Both the position numbers and the translations under genes were made by a program. Source: a virus. Taken from it: a stretch of DNA of 49,847 bases. The notes under the pieces are model-generated. The model made no database searches, had not been told where the DNA came from, and saw only the letters and a program-made list of their open reading frames with translations. Position 1 is the first letter of the stretch, and every line of letters starts with the position of its first letter. Positions 1-8,121 of this stretch are shown piece after piece. Where the stretch lies: positions 1-49,847 of IMG/VR virus record IMGVR_UViG_3300034062_006955, one strand, 5' to 3'.

Positions 1-1691
1 CTTATTTACAGACATACGATAACACAGTTTCAAAGTATGTTCCCTTAGACCTTTTTCCTGACCAAGTAAGTTTGATTGAAGACTACGATAACCACAATGA
101 AAATATTGCATTGAAATATCGTCAGGCGGGTGTATCAACAGTTACCGCAGCTTGGGCTTCAAAAAAATTGGTATTTGCCAAAAAACAAAAACCTGAAAAG
201 ATTCTAATCATTGCCAATAAGTTAGATACATCTGTCGAGATGGCTAACAAGATTAGAAGTTTTACAGAACAGTGGCCATCATGGGTCGGTGTTGGATTTT
301 CGAAAGAAAAAAACTCTCAAAGACACTTTAAACTTACAAATGATTGTGAAGTTAAATCTGTTGCAACATCTAAAGATGCCCTGAGAGGTTATACCCCGAC
401 CATCCTTATCTTTGATGAGGCAGCGTTCATTGAGGCTGACGGAGATTTCTGGTCAGCGTGTATGGCCTCACTATCTACGGGTGGTAAGGTTATTGTGGTT
501 TCAACTCCTAACGGATATGACCCAATCTATTATGAAATTTATGACCAGTCTTTAAGAAACATGAACGATTTCAAAATATCTGAAATGTTTTGGTATCGTG
601 ACCCTCGTTATACAAAAGACCTTTTCATGGTTAAAACAAACGATTTGGTTCATTATCTTCTTAACAGAGAAGAGTATTCCAAAGATTTGATTGTTGATTT
701 ATCGATTGAAAATCCATATGAAAGAGACCATAAGGTTACTACTGATTACATCGAACAAGGATATAAACCATGTTCCGCTTGGTTTGAAGGGATGGTTAAG
801 AAATTGAAATTCGATAGACGTAAGGTTGCTCAGGAATTGGAATGTAACTTCTTGGGTTCAGGTGATAACGTATTTGAATCTGAACTTATGCAGAATATTT
901 CCAAGAATATGTTAAGAGAACCATCCGCTAAGTTGATGGGAGGGTCTCTATGGATATTTAAAGAACCCGTTAACGGTCACAAATATGTTATGGGTGTCGA
1001 TGTATCACGTGGAGATTCGGAGGACTTCTCGTGTATCCAAATCATTGATTTCGATGAAAGAGAACAGGTGCTAGAATACGTTGGGAAAGTTCCACCAGAT
1101 GTTATAGCGGAAATTGCGTATAAGTGGGGAACGATGTATAACGCTTATTGTGTTGTGGATATTACGGGAGGTATGGGTGTTTCAACTGCAAGAAAAATGC
1201 AAGAAATGTCTTATGGAGGTGGTTTGTATGTTGATAATGTTGACACAACCAATAAATGGAAATGGGACCCCAAATTAAATGAAAAAATACCAGGTATTAA
1301 CTTCAATAGTAAAAGAGTTCAAATTATTGCAGCATTTGAAGAAGGTATGAGACATGATTTCAGAGTATATTCAAATAGATTATACAACGAAATGAATACT
1401 TTCATTTATATCAATGGAAGACCGGACCACCAAAAAAATCATCATGATGACTGTATAATGGGGATTTCTATGGCAATCTATGTTGCTGAAAAATCTTTCC
1501 AATCTTTAAATAAAGTTACAAATCATACAAAAGCCATGCTAAATTCTTGGACAAGTAATGTTCATGAAAATAGAAATACTTCTGATTTCTTTAATCCAAT
1601 GATTCCACAGATGGGTAAAGATTCAAGAGTATGGAATAATGGAGCATCAAAAAAAGACTACGAAACATATAAGTGGTTATTCGGGGGTTGA
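1..1691 (+). CDS. gp17: Terminase large subunit (gp17-like), 5' end missing
   Basis: ATP-driven DNA packaging motor and headful nuclease that docks on the portal. The reading frame is open from the window edge, so the true start lies upstream; the TTG at 72 is only an internal codon. Counting from that TTG, a deviant Walker A (KYRQAGVST, about 15-23) has its lysine before the Arg-Gln instead of in the usual GKS/T place. Walker B is ILIFDEAAF (111-119), and the coupling motif STPNG is near 144-148. The C-terminal RNase H-like nuclease is marked by GVDVSRGD (D310), VVDITGG and HHDDCIMG (near 460). Portal follows after 39 nt, the usual T4 order. Family assignment is strong; exact length is unknown. 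Confidence 0.93.
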   Translation, partial: YLQTYDNTVSKYVPLDLFPDQVSLIEDYDNHNENIALKYRQAGVSTVTAAWASKKLVFAKKQKPEKILIIANKLDTSVEMANKIRSFTEQWPSWVGVGFSKEKNSQRHFKLTNDCEVKSVATSKDALRGYTPTILIFDEAAFIEADGDFWSACMASLSTGGKVIVVSTPNGYDPIYYEIYDQSLRNMNDFKISEMFWYRDPRYTKDLFMVKTNDLVHYLLNREEYSKDLIVDLSIENPYERDHKVTTDYIEQGYKPCSAWFEGMVKKLKFDRRKVAQELECNFLGSGDNVFESELMQNISKNMLREPSAKLMGGSLWIFKEPVNGHKYVMGVDVSRGDSEDFSCIQIIDFDEREQVLEYVGKVPPDVIAEIAYKWGTMYNAYCVVDITGGMGVSTARKMQEMSYGGGLYVDNVDTTNKWKWDPKLNEKIPGINFNSKRVQIIAAFEEGMRHDFRVYSNRLYNEMNTFIYINGRPDHQKNHHDDCIMGISMAIYVAEKSFQSLNKVTNHTKAMLNSWTSNVHENRNTSDFFNPMIPQMGKDSRVWNNGASKKDYETYKWLFGG

Positions 1692-1694
1692 TAG

Positions 1695-1702
1695 TATTTA
1701 TA
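1695..1702 (+). promoter_or_regulatory. Candidate late-promoter motif, portal gene
   Basis: TATTTATA lies 28 nt before the portal ATG, in the short gap after the terminase stop. This is the longest spacing of the set. Confidence 0.5.
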
Positions 1703-1730
1703 TTATCAAAGAATTAAGTAAAATTGTATC

Positions 1731-3584
1731 ATGGCAGAACAGAATTTAACAGTTTGGCAACGATTATCCAAAACTTTTGGTCCAAATTCCCTTTTGGGTC
1801 AAGACTATCCAACTTTCAAGTTTGATAAGAAAGAAATATTACGCACAAAAAGTAGAGAAGAATATGAGAAGGAAAAACTTCAAGCTCAACAATCATTCTA
1901 TTTGGCAGGTCAATGGACAAAGGTTGAAAACAATTTATATTCTCAAGCCATCTATTACGAACCATCAAGATTATCTGCCCAGTATGATTATGAATCGATG
2001 GAGTATACTCCTGAAATTTCTGCAGCATTAGATATCTACGCTGAAGAATCTACAACGACAAACGAAGATGGATTCATTCTTCAGATTTATTCTGAATCAA
2101 AAAGAATCAAATCAGTATTAGCTGACTTATTCAATAACGCACTTGATATTAACACTAACCTTCCAATGTGGACAAGAAATACCTGTAAATATGGTGATAA
2201 CTTTGTTTACTTGAAGTTAGACCCTGAGAGAGGAATTGTTGGATGTCAACAACTACCAACAATTGAGATTGAAAGACATGAGGTAGGTGCGAGTCAAAAG
2301 ATTTCAGTTCAGATTGAAAAAACTGAACCGAACAAAGCCTTAACTTTTACTTGGAAGAACAAGAACATGGAATTCCAAACTTGGGAGATTGCCCACTTTA
2401 GATTATTGGGTGACGATAGAAAACTCCCATACGGAACTTCTATGTTAGAAAAAGCAAGAAGAATTTGGAAACAATTGTTACTTTCTGAAGATGCGATGTT
2501 GATTTATAGAACATCAAGAGCTCCTGAAAGAAGAGTATTCAAAGTATTCGTCGGAAACATGAATGATGACGATGTTGAAGCATATGTTCAACGTGTTGCC
2601 AATAAGTTCAAAAGAGAACAAATTGTAGACAGTAAGACAGGTAACGTAGATATGAGATTCAACCAAATGGCAGTTGACCAAGATTACTTCGTTCCTGTGA
2701 GAGACCCTGCAGCGCCAAATCCAATTGATACTTTAGCTGGTGCTACAAACTTATCAGAGATTGCCGATATTGAATATATTCAGAAGAAATTATTGACGGC
2801 TCTTCGTGTTCCAAAAGCATTTTTAGGATTTGAAGAAGTTGTTGGTGATGGTAAGAATTTATCTCTTCAAGATATTAGATTTGCCAGAACAATTAATAGG
2901 ATTCAAAAAAGTATTTTGCAAGAACTAAACAAAATTGCAATTGTCCATTTATTCTTATTAGGTTTCGAAGATGAATTATCAAACTTTACTTTAGGTCTTT
3001 CAAACCCATCTACACAAGCCGACCTATTAAAAATAGATGTTTGGAAAGAAAAAGTATTATTATACAAAGATTTAGTTGCAGACCCAGGAAATGGTATTCA
3101 AGCAACTTCATCTACATGGGCTAAGAAACACATCTTTGGTTGGTCTGATGAAGAAGTTAAACTTGACTTACAACAACAAAGAATTGAAAGAGCAGTTGGT
3201 GAAGAATTGAAAGCAACTGCAACAGTTATCACAAAGACAGGATTCTTCGATAATATCGACAAACTTTACGGAACAACAACAGGAACCACAACAACACAAG
3301 GTGCTGAAACAGAAACTGAAAGTCCACTACCATCATTCGGAGGAGGAAGTGAACCAGCTGGACTACCTGAACCAGCAGGTGGAGAATTAGGAGGAGGTGA
3401 AGCTCCACCACCGGCAGAAGCAGGTGGAGGTGAGGCTGAAGTAACACCTGAATCAAGAAAGAAGGACTTTAATATTTTAGTTGAAAATAACATGATTAAA
3501 GGAGACCAATTCCTTGATTTAGGAAAAGCTAGAGAATCTTTGGGAGAAATTTCAAAAGAATTGGATAAGTTATTAAATTCATAA
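1731..3584 (+). CDS. gp20: Portal vertex protein (gp20-like)
   Basis: Dodecameric head-tail connector through which DNA is packaged and ejected; it nucleates prohead assembly. At 617 residues it is longer than T4 gp20 (524). The body carries typical T4-type portal text, including the stem/crown region around RVANKFKREQIVDSKTG and the wing segment LSEIADIEYIQKKLLTALRVPKAFLG in parts. Residues about 510-575 are a low-complexity Thr/Gly/Pro/Glu tail that is probably a disordered extension specific to this lineage. Its place between terminase and the protease/scaffold/capsid genes supports the call. The start is preceded by an A-rich leader with no Shine-Dalgarno sequence. Confidence 0.92.
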   Translation: MAEQNLTVWQRLSKTFGPNSLLGQDYPTFKFDKKEILRTKSREEYEKEKLQAQQSFYLAGQWTKVENNLYSQAIYYEPSRLSAQYDYESMEYTPEISAALDIYAEESTTTNEDGFILQIYSESKRIKSVLADLFNNALDINTNLPMWTRNTCKYGDNFVYLKLDPERGIVGCQQLPTIEIERHEVGASQKISVQIEKTEPNKALTFTWKNKNMEFQTWEIAHFRLLGDDRKLPYGTSMLEKARRIWKQLLLSEDAMLIYRTSRAPERRVFKVFVGNMNDDDVEAYVQRVANKFKREQIVDSKTGNVDMRFNQMAVDQDYFVPVRDPAAPNPIDTLAGATNLSEIADIEYIQKKLLTALRVPKAFLGFEEVVGDGKNLSLQDIRFARTINRIQKSILQELNKIAIVHLFLLGFEDELSNFTLGLSNPSTQADLLKIDVWKEKVLLYKDLVADPGNGIQATSSTWAKKHIFGWSDEEVKLDLQQQRIERAVGEELKATATVITKTGFFDNIDKLYGTTTGTTTTQGAETETESPLPSFGGGSEPAGLPEPAGGELGGGEAPPPAEAGGGEAEVTPESRKKDFNILVENNMIKGDQFLDLGKARESLGEISKELDKLLNS

Positions 3585-3592
3585 TATTTATA
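3585..3592 (+). promoter_or_regulatory. Candidate late-promoter motif, 232-aa gene
   Basis: TATTTATA begins directly after the portal stop codon and ends 15 nt before the next ATG. Confidence 0.5.
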
Positions 3593-3607
3593 TTCAAATA
3601 CAAAAAA

Positions 3608-4306
3608 ATGACTTTCGGACAAGTAAAATCCATTATTGAAAAAAATCTTATTGAATCGTATAGAAACGAGAAAGAATTTAAAAAATCTTTAAGAGAATTT
3701 AAGGAAAATGTTCTCAACAGTAAGTCGTTGTCCAAGGTTTATAACTTGTATGACCAACTTTCAACTTCTCAAGGTCTGAGTGCTTCAGATGCTAATGAAT
3801 ATGTTAATGAAGGTATTGGTCTTATCCAAAGATTATTACCAACAATCAAAATGCCAAAAAGTATATCTGAAAGTAATGACAACTTATATTCAGACATTGA
3901 TACTTTAGTTTATACAAATAAGCTCAATATCCACGAAAGATTACAGGCTAGAAAAAATATCATCAAAGTTTTAACTTCAGAAAACAAAATTGTTAAAGAA
4001 TCTATACAAATTCCAATTAGCACAATGGTGAAAATCGCTAACCAAACTTTGGAAAATTATGTGGATACTATGGACGAACAATCTAAAAAAACCTTTATTG
4101 AAATTCTTAAATCTGATGGTGAAAATTTAAAAGAAGGTTTTTCAGCACTTAAAGAAAAAACTATCGAAAAATTGAATTCGATTCTTGGCGAACAAAAAGA
4201 AAGTGATGTTATTGAAAAAATAACTGAAACAATTAACAAATTGAAAGAAGAAGAATTCAATCAAATTAACTATGTAAAATTAGTTACTTTAGAAAAGAAT
4301 TTATAA
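3608..4306 (+). CDS. Unknown head-module protein, 232 aa
   Basis: I do not recognise this family. The protein is mostly predicted helix, rich in Lys/Glu/Asn, with no signal peptide or membrane segment. The C-terminal half (about 150-225) looks like an extended coiled coil (EKTIEKLNSILGEQ region). It sits where T4 carries the small prohead-core genes 67 and 68, between portal and protease, so a core or assembly role is a positional guess only. Its last 6 bases overlap the convergent bS21 gene. Confidence 0.7.
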   Translation: MTFGQVKSIIEKNLIESYRNEKEFKKSLREFKENVLNSKSLSKVYNLYDQLSTSQGLSASDANEYVNEGIGLIQRLLPTIKMPKSISESNDNLYSDIDTLVYTNKLNIHERLQARKNIIKVLTSENKIVKESIQIPISTMVKIANQTLENYVDTMDEQSKKTFIEILKSDGENLKEGFSALKEKTIEKLNSILGEQKESDVIEKITETINKLKEEEFNQINYVKLVTLEKNL

Positions 4307-4489
4307 TTCGTTAACTTTTCTTTGTTTGTAAATTGCTTTCAACTTCTGAGCTCTTTTCTCAACAGATTTTTTTGTGAATTCTTTCCTATTCATCAATTGT
4401 TGATTTTGTTTGGTCTTAATAACTTTAGACTTTAAAGTCTTGAGAGCTTTCTCAATGTTTTCGTTGTTTTTAATTTCTATAATTAACAT
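4301..4489 (-). CDS. rpsU: Ribosomal protein bS21, phage-encoded
   Basis: Small basic protein of 62 residues. The N-terminal beta-strand and helix MLIIEIKNNENIEKALK and the block KSVEKRAQKLKAIYKQ match, from memory, the Bacteroidota form of bS21 (pattern MLI-IK-ENI-ALK, then F-K-SV-KRAQ-KA-Y-Q) better than the proteobacterial form. bS21 binds the 30S platform beside the 16S rRNA 3' end. It is encoded against the direction of the head genes, overlaps the preceding gene's end by 6 bases, and has its own TATTTATT motif 7 nt before the ATG, suggesting late expression. Phage-borne bS21 has been reported in other large phages. Alternative: a chance basic helical protein, which the motif agreement makes unlikely. 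Confidence 0.88.
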   Translation of the reverse strand: MLIIEIKNNENIEKALKTLKSKVIKTKQNQQLMNRKEFTKKSVEKRAQKLKAIYKQRKVNEL

Positions 4490-4496
4490 ATTCTGA

Positions 4497-4504
4497 AATA
4501 AATA
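4497..4504 (-). promoter_or_regulatory. Candidate late-promoter motif, bS21 gene
   Basis: TATTTATT on the minus strand, 7 nt before the bS21 ATG. The rest of the divergent gap (4505-4585) is AT-rich and holds only an imperfect TATTTTTATT towards the plus-strand gene. Confidence 0.5.
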
Positions 4505-4585
4505 TTATTGTTTTTTGTAATTTTTTGACATTGAGTTTTATATGTCTTATTTTTATTGAAATAAACTTTAATAACATGAAATTTA

Positions 4586-5014
4586 ATGAAAAAAGGTAAA
4601 AGTGTAAAGTTGAATCTTTACAGTCCAATCAAATCAGTATATGGCACTGTCGATTCAAAAAATTTAAAATCAATTTACATTAATATCCAATCTTGGGTAT
4701 GTCCCAAAAAAGACCACGATAATTGGCATAGGGTTGTATGTAATCTCAATCGTGAAATAAAGCATTCAGTATTCAATTCAATATCTCAAACAGTTTTTAT
4801 GGATAAAAGCATTGTAGATTTAGATTTAAGAACGAGTGGGATATCAGTCGGAAAAAAATCTTTTTTTAATTTAGAAGTAAATTTATATACAAATGAAGAA
4901 TTAGATTTCAAATCTCAAGAATTAAAAGATTCAGTTAAAAGAATCGTTAAAAACATTTTTACAAATAACCTTACAAACAATTCTTATTTCGACTTTTATA
5001 AAACCAAAAAGTAA
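4586..5014 (+). CDS. Unknown protein, 142 aa
   Basis: I do not recognise this gene. It encodes a soluble, basic, probably mixed alpha/beta protein beginning MKKGKSVKLNLYSPIKSVYG, with no signal peptide or catalytic motif I can name. A nearby ATG at 4576 runs into a stop after seven codons, so 4586 is the start. It lies between bS21 (divergent) and the prohead protease. Confidence 0.65.
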   Translation: MKKGKSVKLNLYSPIKSVYGTVDSKNLKSIYINIQSWVCPKKDHDNWHRVVCNLNREIKHSVFNSISQTVFMDKSIVDLDLRTSGISVGKKSFFNLEVNLYTNEELDFKSQELKDSVKRIVKNIFTNNLTNNSYFDFYKTKK

Positions 5015-5042
5015 AATAACAACTAAACTTACTCAATCAGTA

Positions 5043-5050
5043 TATTTATT
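5043..5050 (+). promoter_or_regulatory. Candidate late-promoter motif, protease gene
   Basis: TATTTATT ends 12 nt before the prohead protease ATG. Confidence 0.5.
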
Positions 5051-5062
5051 TCTAAAAGAGTT

Positions 5063-5779
5063 ATGAAGAAATTAAGAATTCTTGAGGCAAATGAATCAGG
5101 TCATGGTATTTTGATTGAAATGGATGCTGGCTATGTGTCTCCTCGTGAAGATATGAATGCAGCTTTTTTAAGAGAGGCTGTCAAAATGGATTATAAAAAT
5201 CCTTTTGAATTTTATGCTGTTCTACAAAAATACGACACTCCAAACAGAAATGGTAGATTCTATCCTGAAAGAATACTCAAGAGAGAGGCTGAAAGATATA
5301 AAAAAATGATTGCTAAAGGTTTATCAACTTCAGAATTAAACCATCCAGAATCTTCTTTAATTGACCTCGATAGAGTTTCACACATAATAACAGACGTATG
5401 GTGGGATAAGAATATATTAATGGGTAAATTAAAATTACTCACTTCACCAGGTTTTCATGAAAGGGGTATCGTTTCAACTAAAGGTGACCAAGCGGCTAAC
5501 TTAATGAGACAAGGGGTAACCATGGGTGTTTCATCAAGAGGTGTTGGTTCCTTGAAAAAAGTTGGGGAAAGAAATGAAGTTCAAGACGACTTCGAGTTAA
5601 TTTGTTTTGACTTAGTATCCTCACCTTCAACACCTGGTGCTTATCTTTTCTCAGATGTGAACGAAAGAGAAAAATATGAAGAAAATCTTGAAGAAGAAAA
5701 GAAAGTTTCACAACCTGAGAAGAATTTAGACAAGTCTATTGATTTGATGAAAAAACTTACCGATTTTTTAGGTAAATAA
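5063..5779 (+). CDS. gp21: Prohead core protease (gp21-like, family S77)
   Basis: Serine protease that matures the prohead by cutting the scaffold, capsid and internal proteins after (L/I)-x-E. The His-containing ELNHPESS motif (near residue 95) and the nucleophile motif MGVSSRGVGSL (near 154-164) match the T4 gp21 fold. Length (238 aa) is close to T4 gp21 (212). The N-terminus itself carries I-L-E followed by Ala (residues 6-9), compatible with self-processing. The C-terminal 40 residues are a charged helical tail. It is followed 11 nt later by a small gene and then scaffold and capsid, the usual T4 order. Confidence 0.9.
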   Translation: MKKLRILEANESGHGILIEMDAGYVSPREDMNAAFLREAVKMDYKNPFEFYAVLQKYDTPNRNGRFYPERILKREAERYKKMIAKGLSTSELNHPESSLIDLDRVSHIITDVWWDKNILMGKLKLLTSPGFHERGIVSTKGDQAANLMRQGVTMGVSSRGVGSLKKVGERNEVQDDFELICFDLVSSPSTPGAYLFSDVNEREKYEENLEEEKKVSQPEKNLDKSIDLMKKLTDFLGK

Positions 5780-5790
5780 AAATTAAAATT

Positions 5791-6000
5791 ATGGACGAAA
5801 AGTATTTTGTTGCTAAAATCACCTATGACCTTCCTGATGAAAACTCTGGTAAAATTAAAAAAATTAGAGAAGAAAAATTAGTTAAAGGTTTCTCAGTAAC
5901 TGATGTTGAAGCTAAGGTTACAAAAAAATATGAAGGGTTTTCTCACGATTGGAGAATAACCTCAGTTTCAGAGAGTAAAATCGATGAAGTAATTGATTAA
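5791..6000 (+). CDS. Small protein, 69 aa, DUF4494-like pattern
   Basis: A compact alpha/beta protein. The layout (YFVAKITY, then GKIKKIREEKLVKGFS, then VTDVEAKVT) resembles the DUF4494 family seen in Bacteroidota and their phages: an aromatic-rich first strand, a 'GK..' turn, and an 'EA' helix. Function is unknown. It follows the protease by 11 nt, probably on the same transcript, and ends just before a strong terminator. Confidence 0.65.
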   Translation: MDEKYFVAKITYDLPDENSGKIKKIREEKLVKGFSVTDVEAKVTKKYEGFSHDWRITSVSESKIDEVID

Positions 6001-6006
6001 AAATTT

Positions 6007-6033
6007 AAAGTGGTCCTAACGACCACTTTTTTT
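6007..6033 (+). terminator. Rho-independent terminator after protease unit
   Basis: Perfect 9-bp stem AAAGTGGTC / GACCACTTT (6007-6015 and 6021-6029) with loop CTAAC, followed by a T run. It separates the protease unit from the next motif-led gene. Confidence 0.88.
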
Positions 6034-6045
6034 ATTTTATAGAAC

Positions 6046-6053
6046 TATTTATA
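6046..6053 (+). promoter_or_regulatory. Candidate late-promoter motif, 106-aa gene
   Basis: TATTTATA lies between the terminator and the ATG at 6068 (14 nt gap), as expected for a new transcription start. Confidence 0.55.
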
Positions 6054-6067
6054 ATAAACTTTTTAAA

Positions 6068-6388
6068 ATGATTTTTATTATAAATTACAGAGACCAAAGT
6101 TCAACCCTATTAAGTGCGACTACGTGGTCAGACGCTTCAGCATACGCTGAAGGAACTGGTAAAGAAATTTCATCTATTAATCAACCTAACTACGGAACGT
6201 TGGTTTTGAATTCCCCTCTATCCAGCAATTTTTATCAATTAATACTTAAAAACAATTCAACAGGTGTTTCCACAAGCTATTTTGTTTTTGAGGAAGATTA
6301 TCAATCTTTAACCACTTGGATTGAATCACAAGTAAATACAGAGGTGACACAACTATTCCACCAACAAAGAAATTACGTTTCATTATAA
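6068..6388 (+). CDS. Unknown protein, 106 aa
   Basis: Not recognised. It begins MIFIINYRDQSSTLLSATTW and appears to be a small beta-rich protein with Ser/Thr/Asn-rich loops. It has no signal peptide: the hydrophobic start is only five residues. It stands as its own unit between a terminator and the next late motif, inside the head module, so a minor virion role is possible but unsupported by any motif. Confidence 0.6.
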   Translation: MIFIINYRDQSSTLLSATTWSDASAYAEGTGKEISSINQPNYGTLVLNSPLSSNFYQLILKNNSTGVSTSYFVFEEDYQSLTTWIESQVNTEVTQLFHQQRNYVSL

Positions 6389-6418
6389 GAGAAATAATAC
6401 TTTTTTCTTATTTGACAC

Positions 6419-6426
6419 TATTTATA
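6419..6426 (+). promoter_or_regulatory. Candidate late-promoter motif, scaffold/capsid unit
   Basis: TATTTATA lies 22 nt before the scaffold ATG. No terminator or second motif separates scaffold from capsid, so it may serve both. Confidence 0.55.
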
Positions 6427-6448
6427 AGTTAAATTAAACAATTTTTCT

Positions 6449-8092
6449 ATGCAAGAAAATAAAGATGTAGTACAAGAGGCACTCATTCGAATGAAACAAG
6501 TCGAAGATGTAATTGCCGAGAATGCAAAAGGAATACTTGCTTCAACTATGAAGGAAGAAATCAATCAATTAGTAAAAGAATCTCTATCTGAACAAGATGA
6601 TGACGAGGTTGAATTAGATGTAGACATGGACGATGACACTGAAGAAGTGGATATGGACATGGATATTGATAACGAAGACGAAGTCGGAATGGATATGGAC
6701 TTAGATATGACTGACATGGATTCAGAATCTCCTATTGATTTAACAAACGCTTCTGACGAAGAAATTCTAAAAGTTTTCAAAGCTATGGGTGAAGAAGACG
6801 GTATCATTGTAAAGAAGGATGGCGAAGACATTCATCTTACTGATAACAATTCTGACAACGAATACTTAGTAAAACTTGGTGAATCTATGGAAGAAGAAAT
6901 GGACGAACAAGAAGAGGAAATGGATGAACAAGAAGAAGAAATGGACGAATCATCTCATTGGGGTGGTAACAAAGGTGACATTTCTAAATCTCGTAAAGAC
7001 TACATGGAAGAAGACGAAGATGTAGATGCAGTTATTGAAAAGTTATTCTCATCAGATGACAGCGAAGACATGGATGTTGACGTTGAAGACGAAGAGATTA
7101 TGTATGAAATCGAATTTGACGAACAAGACGATGACGACATGGATGATTCTGCTGACATGGATTTGGACGAACAGGAAGAAGAAATGGATGAGCAAGAAGA
7201 AGAAATGGATGAGCAAGAAGAAGAAATGGATGAGCAAAATTGGGAAGAAAGCTTAGATGAGGCTTACAGTCACAAGAAAGCACCAGGAGTTAAAGGTAGT
7301 GGGCCTAAATTCTCTTATGACAAATCTGCTAAAGGTGGATTCAAAGAAGATAAGAAAGTAGGACCTAAATCTGTAGGAACTGGTAAAGCTAAGTTTGAAT
7401 ACAAGAAAGGCGCGAACATGGAAGGAAAGTCTAAAGTAGTTAAAGCTGAAACGAAAGAAGGGAAATTCGGAGGCAACAAAGGAGACGATTCTCGTTCTAA
7501 AAGAGACTACGAACAAAAGTTTGGTGGTAACAAAGGTGACAAATCTAAAACTCATAGTGGAAAAGATTATGAAAAGACTGAAACTAAAGAAGCTGCAAGA
7601 ACTTATGGTATGGGTTCTAAAGAAGGAAGAGGTCTCAGAAAAGGCATCACTAATAACAGAAACTATGTTTATGGTAAAAATGGTGTAAAAGTTGAATCTC
7701 TTGAATCAGAAGTTAGTATGTTGAGAGAAAAGAACGAAGAGTATAGAAAAGCATTAAATGTGTTTAGAGAAAAATTAAATGAAGTAGCAATCTTCAACTC
7801 TAATTTAGCATATGCAACTAGACTTTTCACTGAACATTCAACAACTAAAAAAGAAAAAATAAATATCCTGAGAAGATTTGACGGAGTAGAAACACTTAAA
7901 GAGTCTAAAAATCTCTATAAGTCTATCAAAGACGAATTAGGTCAGGTTGATTCAAAATCAATTAACGAATCAGTTGGAAATAAAATAAATAATACAGTTT
8001 CAACTGGCTCATCAACAACATTGATTGAATCAAAAACTTATGAAAATCCACAATTCTTAAGAATGAAGGATTTAATGACAAAAATTAAATAA
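6449..8092 (+). CDS. gp22: Prohead scaffold/core protein (gp22-like), expanded acidic form
   Basis: The internal scaffold around which the capsid forms, later cleaved by the protease. At 547 residues it is about twice T4 gp22 (269). Order of parts: short N-terminal helix; very acidic region (about 45-270) with Asp/Met/Glu runs and heptad DEQEEEM repeats; basic Lys/Gly region (about 275-410) with a repeated GGNKGD...DY motif; coiled coil (about 415-470); and a C-terminal block (NLAYATRLFTEHST, INILRRFDGVETLKESK) typical of T4-type scaffold proteins. Several (L/I)-x-E sites suggest extensive cleavage. Position just before the capsid gene agrees. The acidic part could also take the role of T4 gp67. 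Confidence 0.8.
   Translation: MQENKDVVQEALIRMKQVEDVIAENAKGILASTMKEEINQLVKESLSEQDDDEVELDVDMDDDTEEVDMDMDIDNEDEVGMDMDLDMTDMDSESPIDLTNASDEEILKVFKAMGEEDGIIVKKDGEDIHLTDNNSDNEYLVKLGESMEEEMDEQEEEMDEQEEEMDESSHWGGNKGDISKSRKDYMEEDEDVDAVIEKLFSSDDSEDMDVDVEDEEIMYEIEFDEQDDDDMDDSADMDLDEQEEEMDEQEEEMDEQEEEMDEQNWEESLDEAYSHKKAPGVKGSGPKFSYDKSAKGGFKEDKKVGPKSVGTGKAKFEYKKGANMEGKSKVVKAETKEGKFGGNKGDDSRSKRDYEQKFGGNKGDKSKTHSGKDYEKTETKEAARTYGMGSKEGRGLRKGITNNRNYVYGKNGVKVESLESEVSMLREKNEEYRKALNVFREKLNEVAIFNSNLAYATRLFTEHSTTKKEKINILRRFDGVETLKESKNLYKSIKDELGQVDSKSINESVGNKINNTVSTGSSTTLIESKTYENPQFLRMKDLMTKIK
6902..6943 (+). repeat. 21-bp tandem repeat, 2 copies (acidic heptad)
   Basis: Two copies encoding Asp-Glu-Gln-Glu-Glu-Glu-Met in the scaffold gene. 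A matching longer array lies at 7166. Confidence 0.75.
7166..7228 (+). repeat. 21-bp tandem repeat, 3 copies (acidic heptad)
   Basis: Three near-identical copies of the heptad-coding unit plus a partial fourth (GATGAGCAA at 7229). This is a candidate site for repeat-number change by slippage or recombination. Confidence 0.8.
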
Positions 8093-8121
8093 ACAAAATA
8101 AAACAAAACAAATATTTTAAA

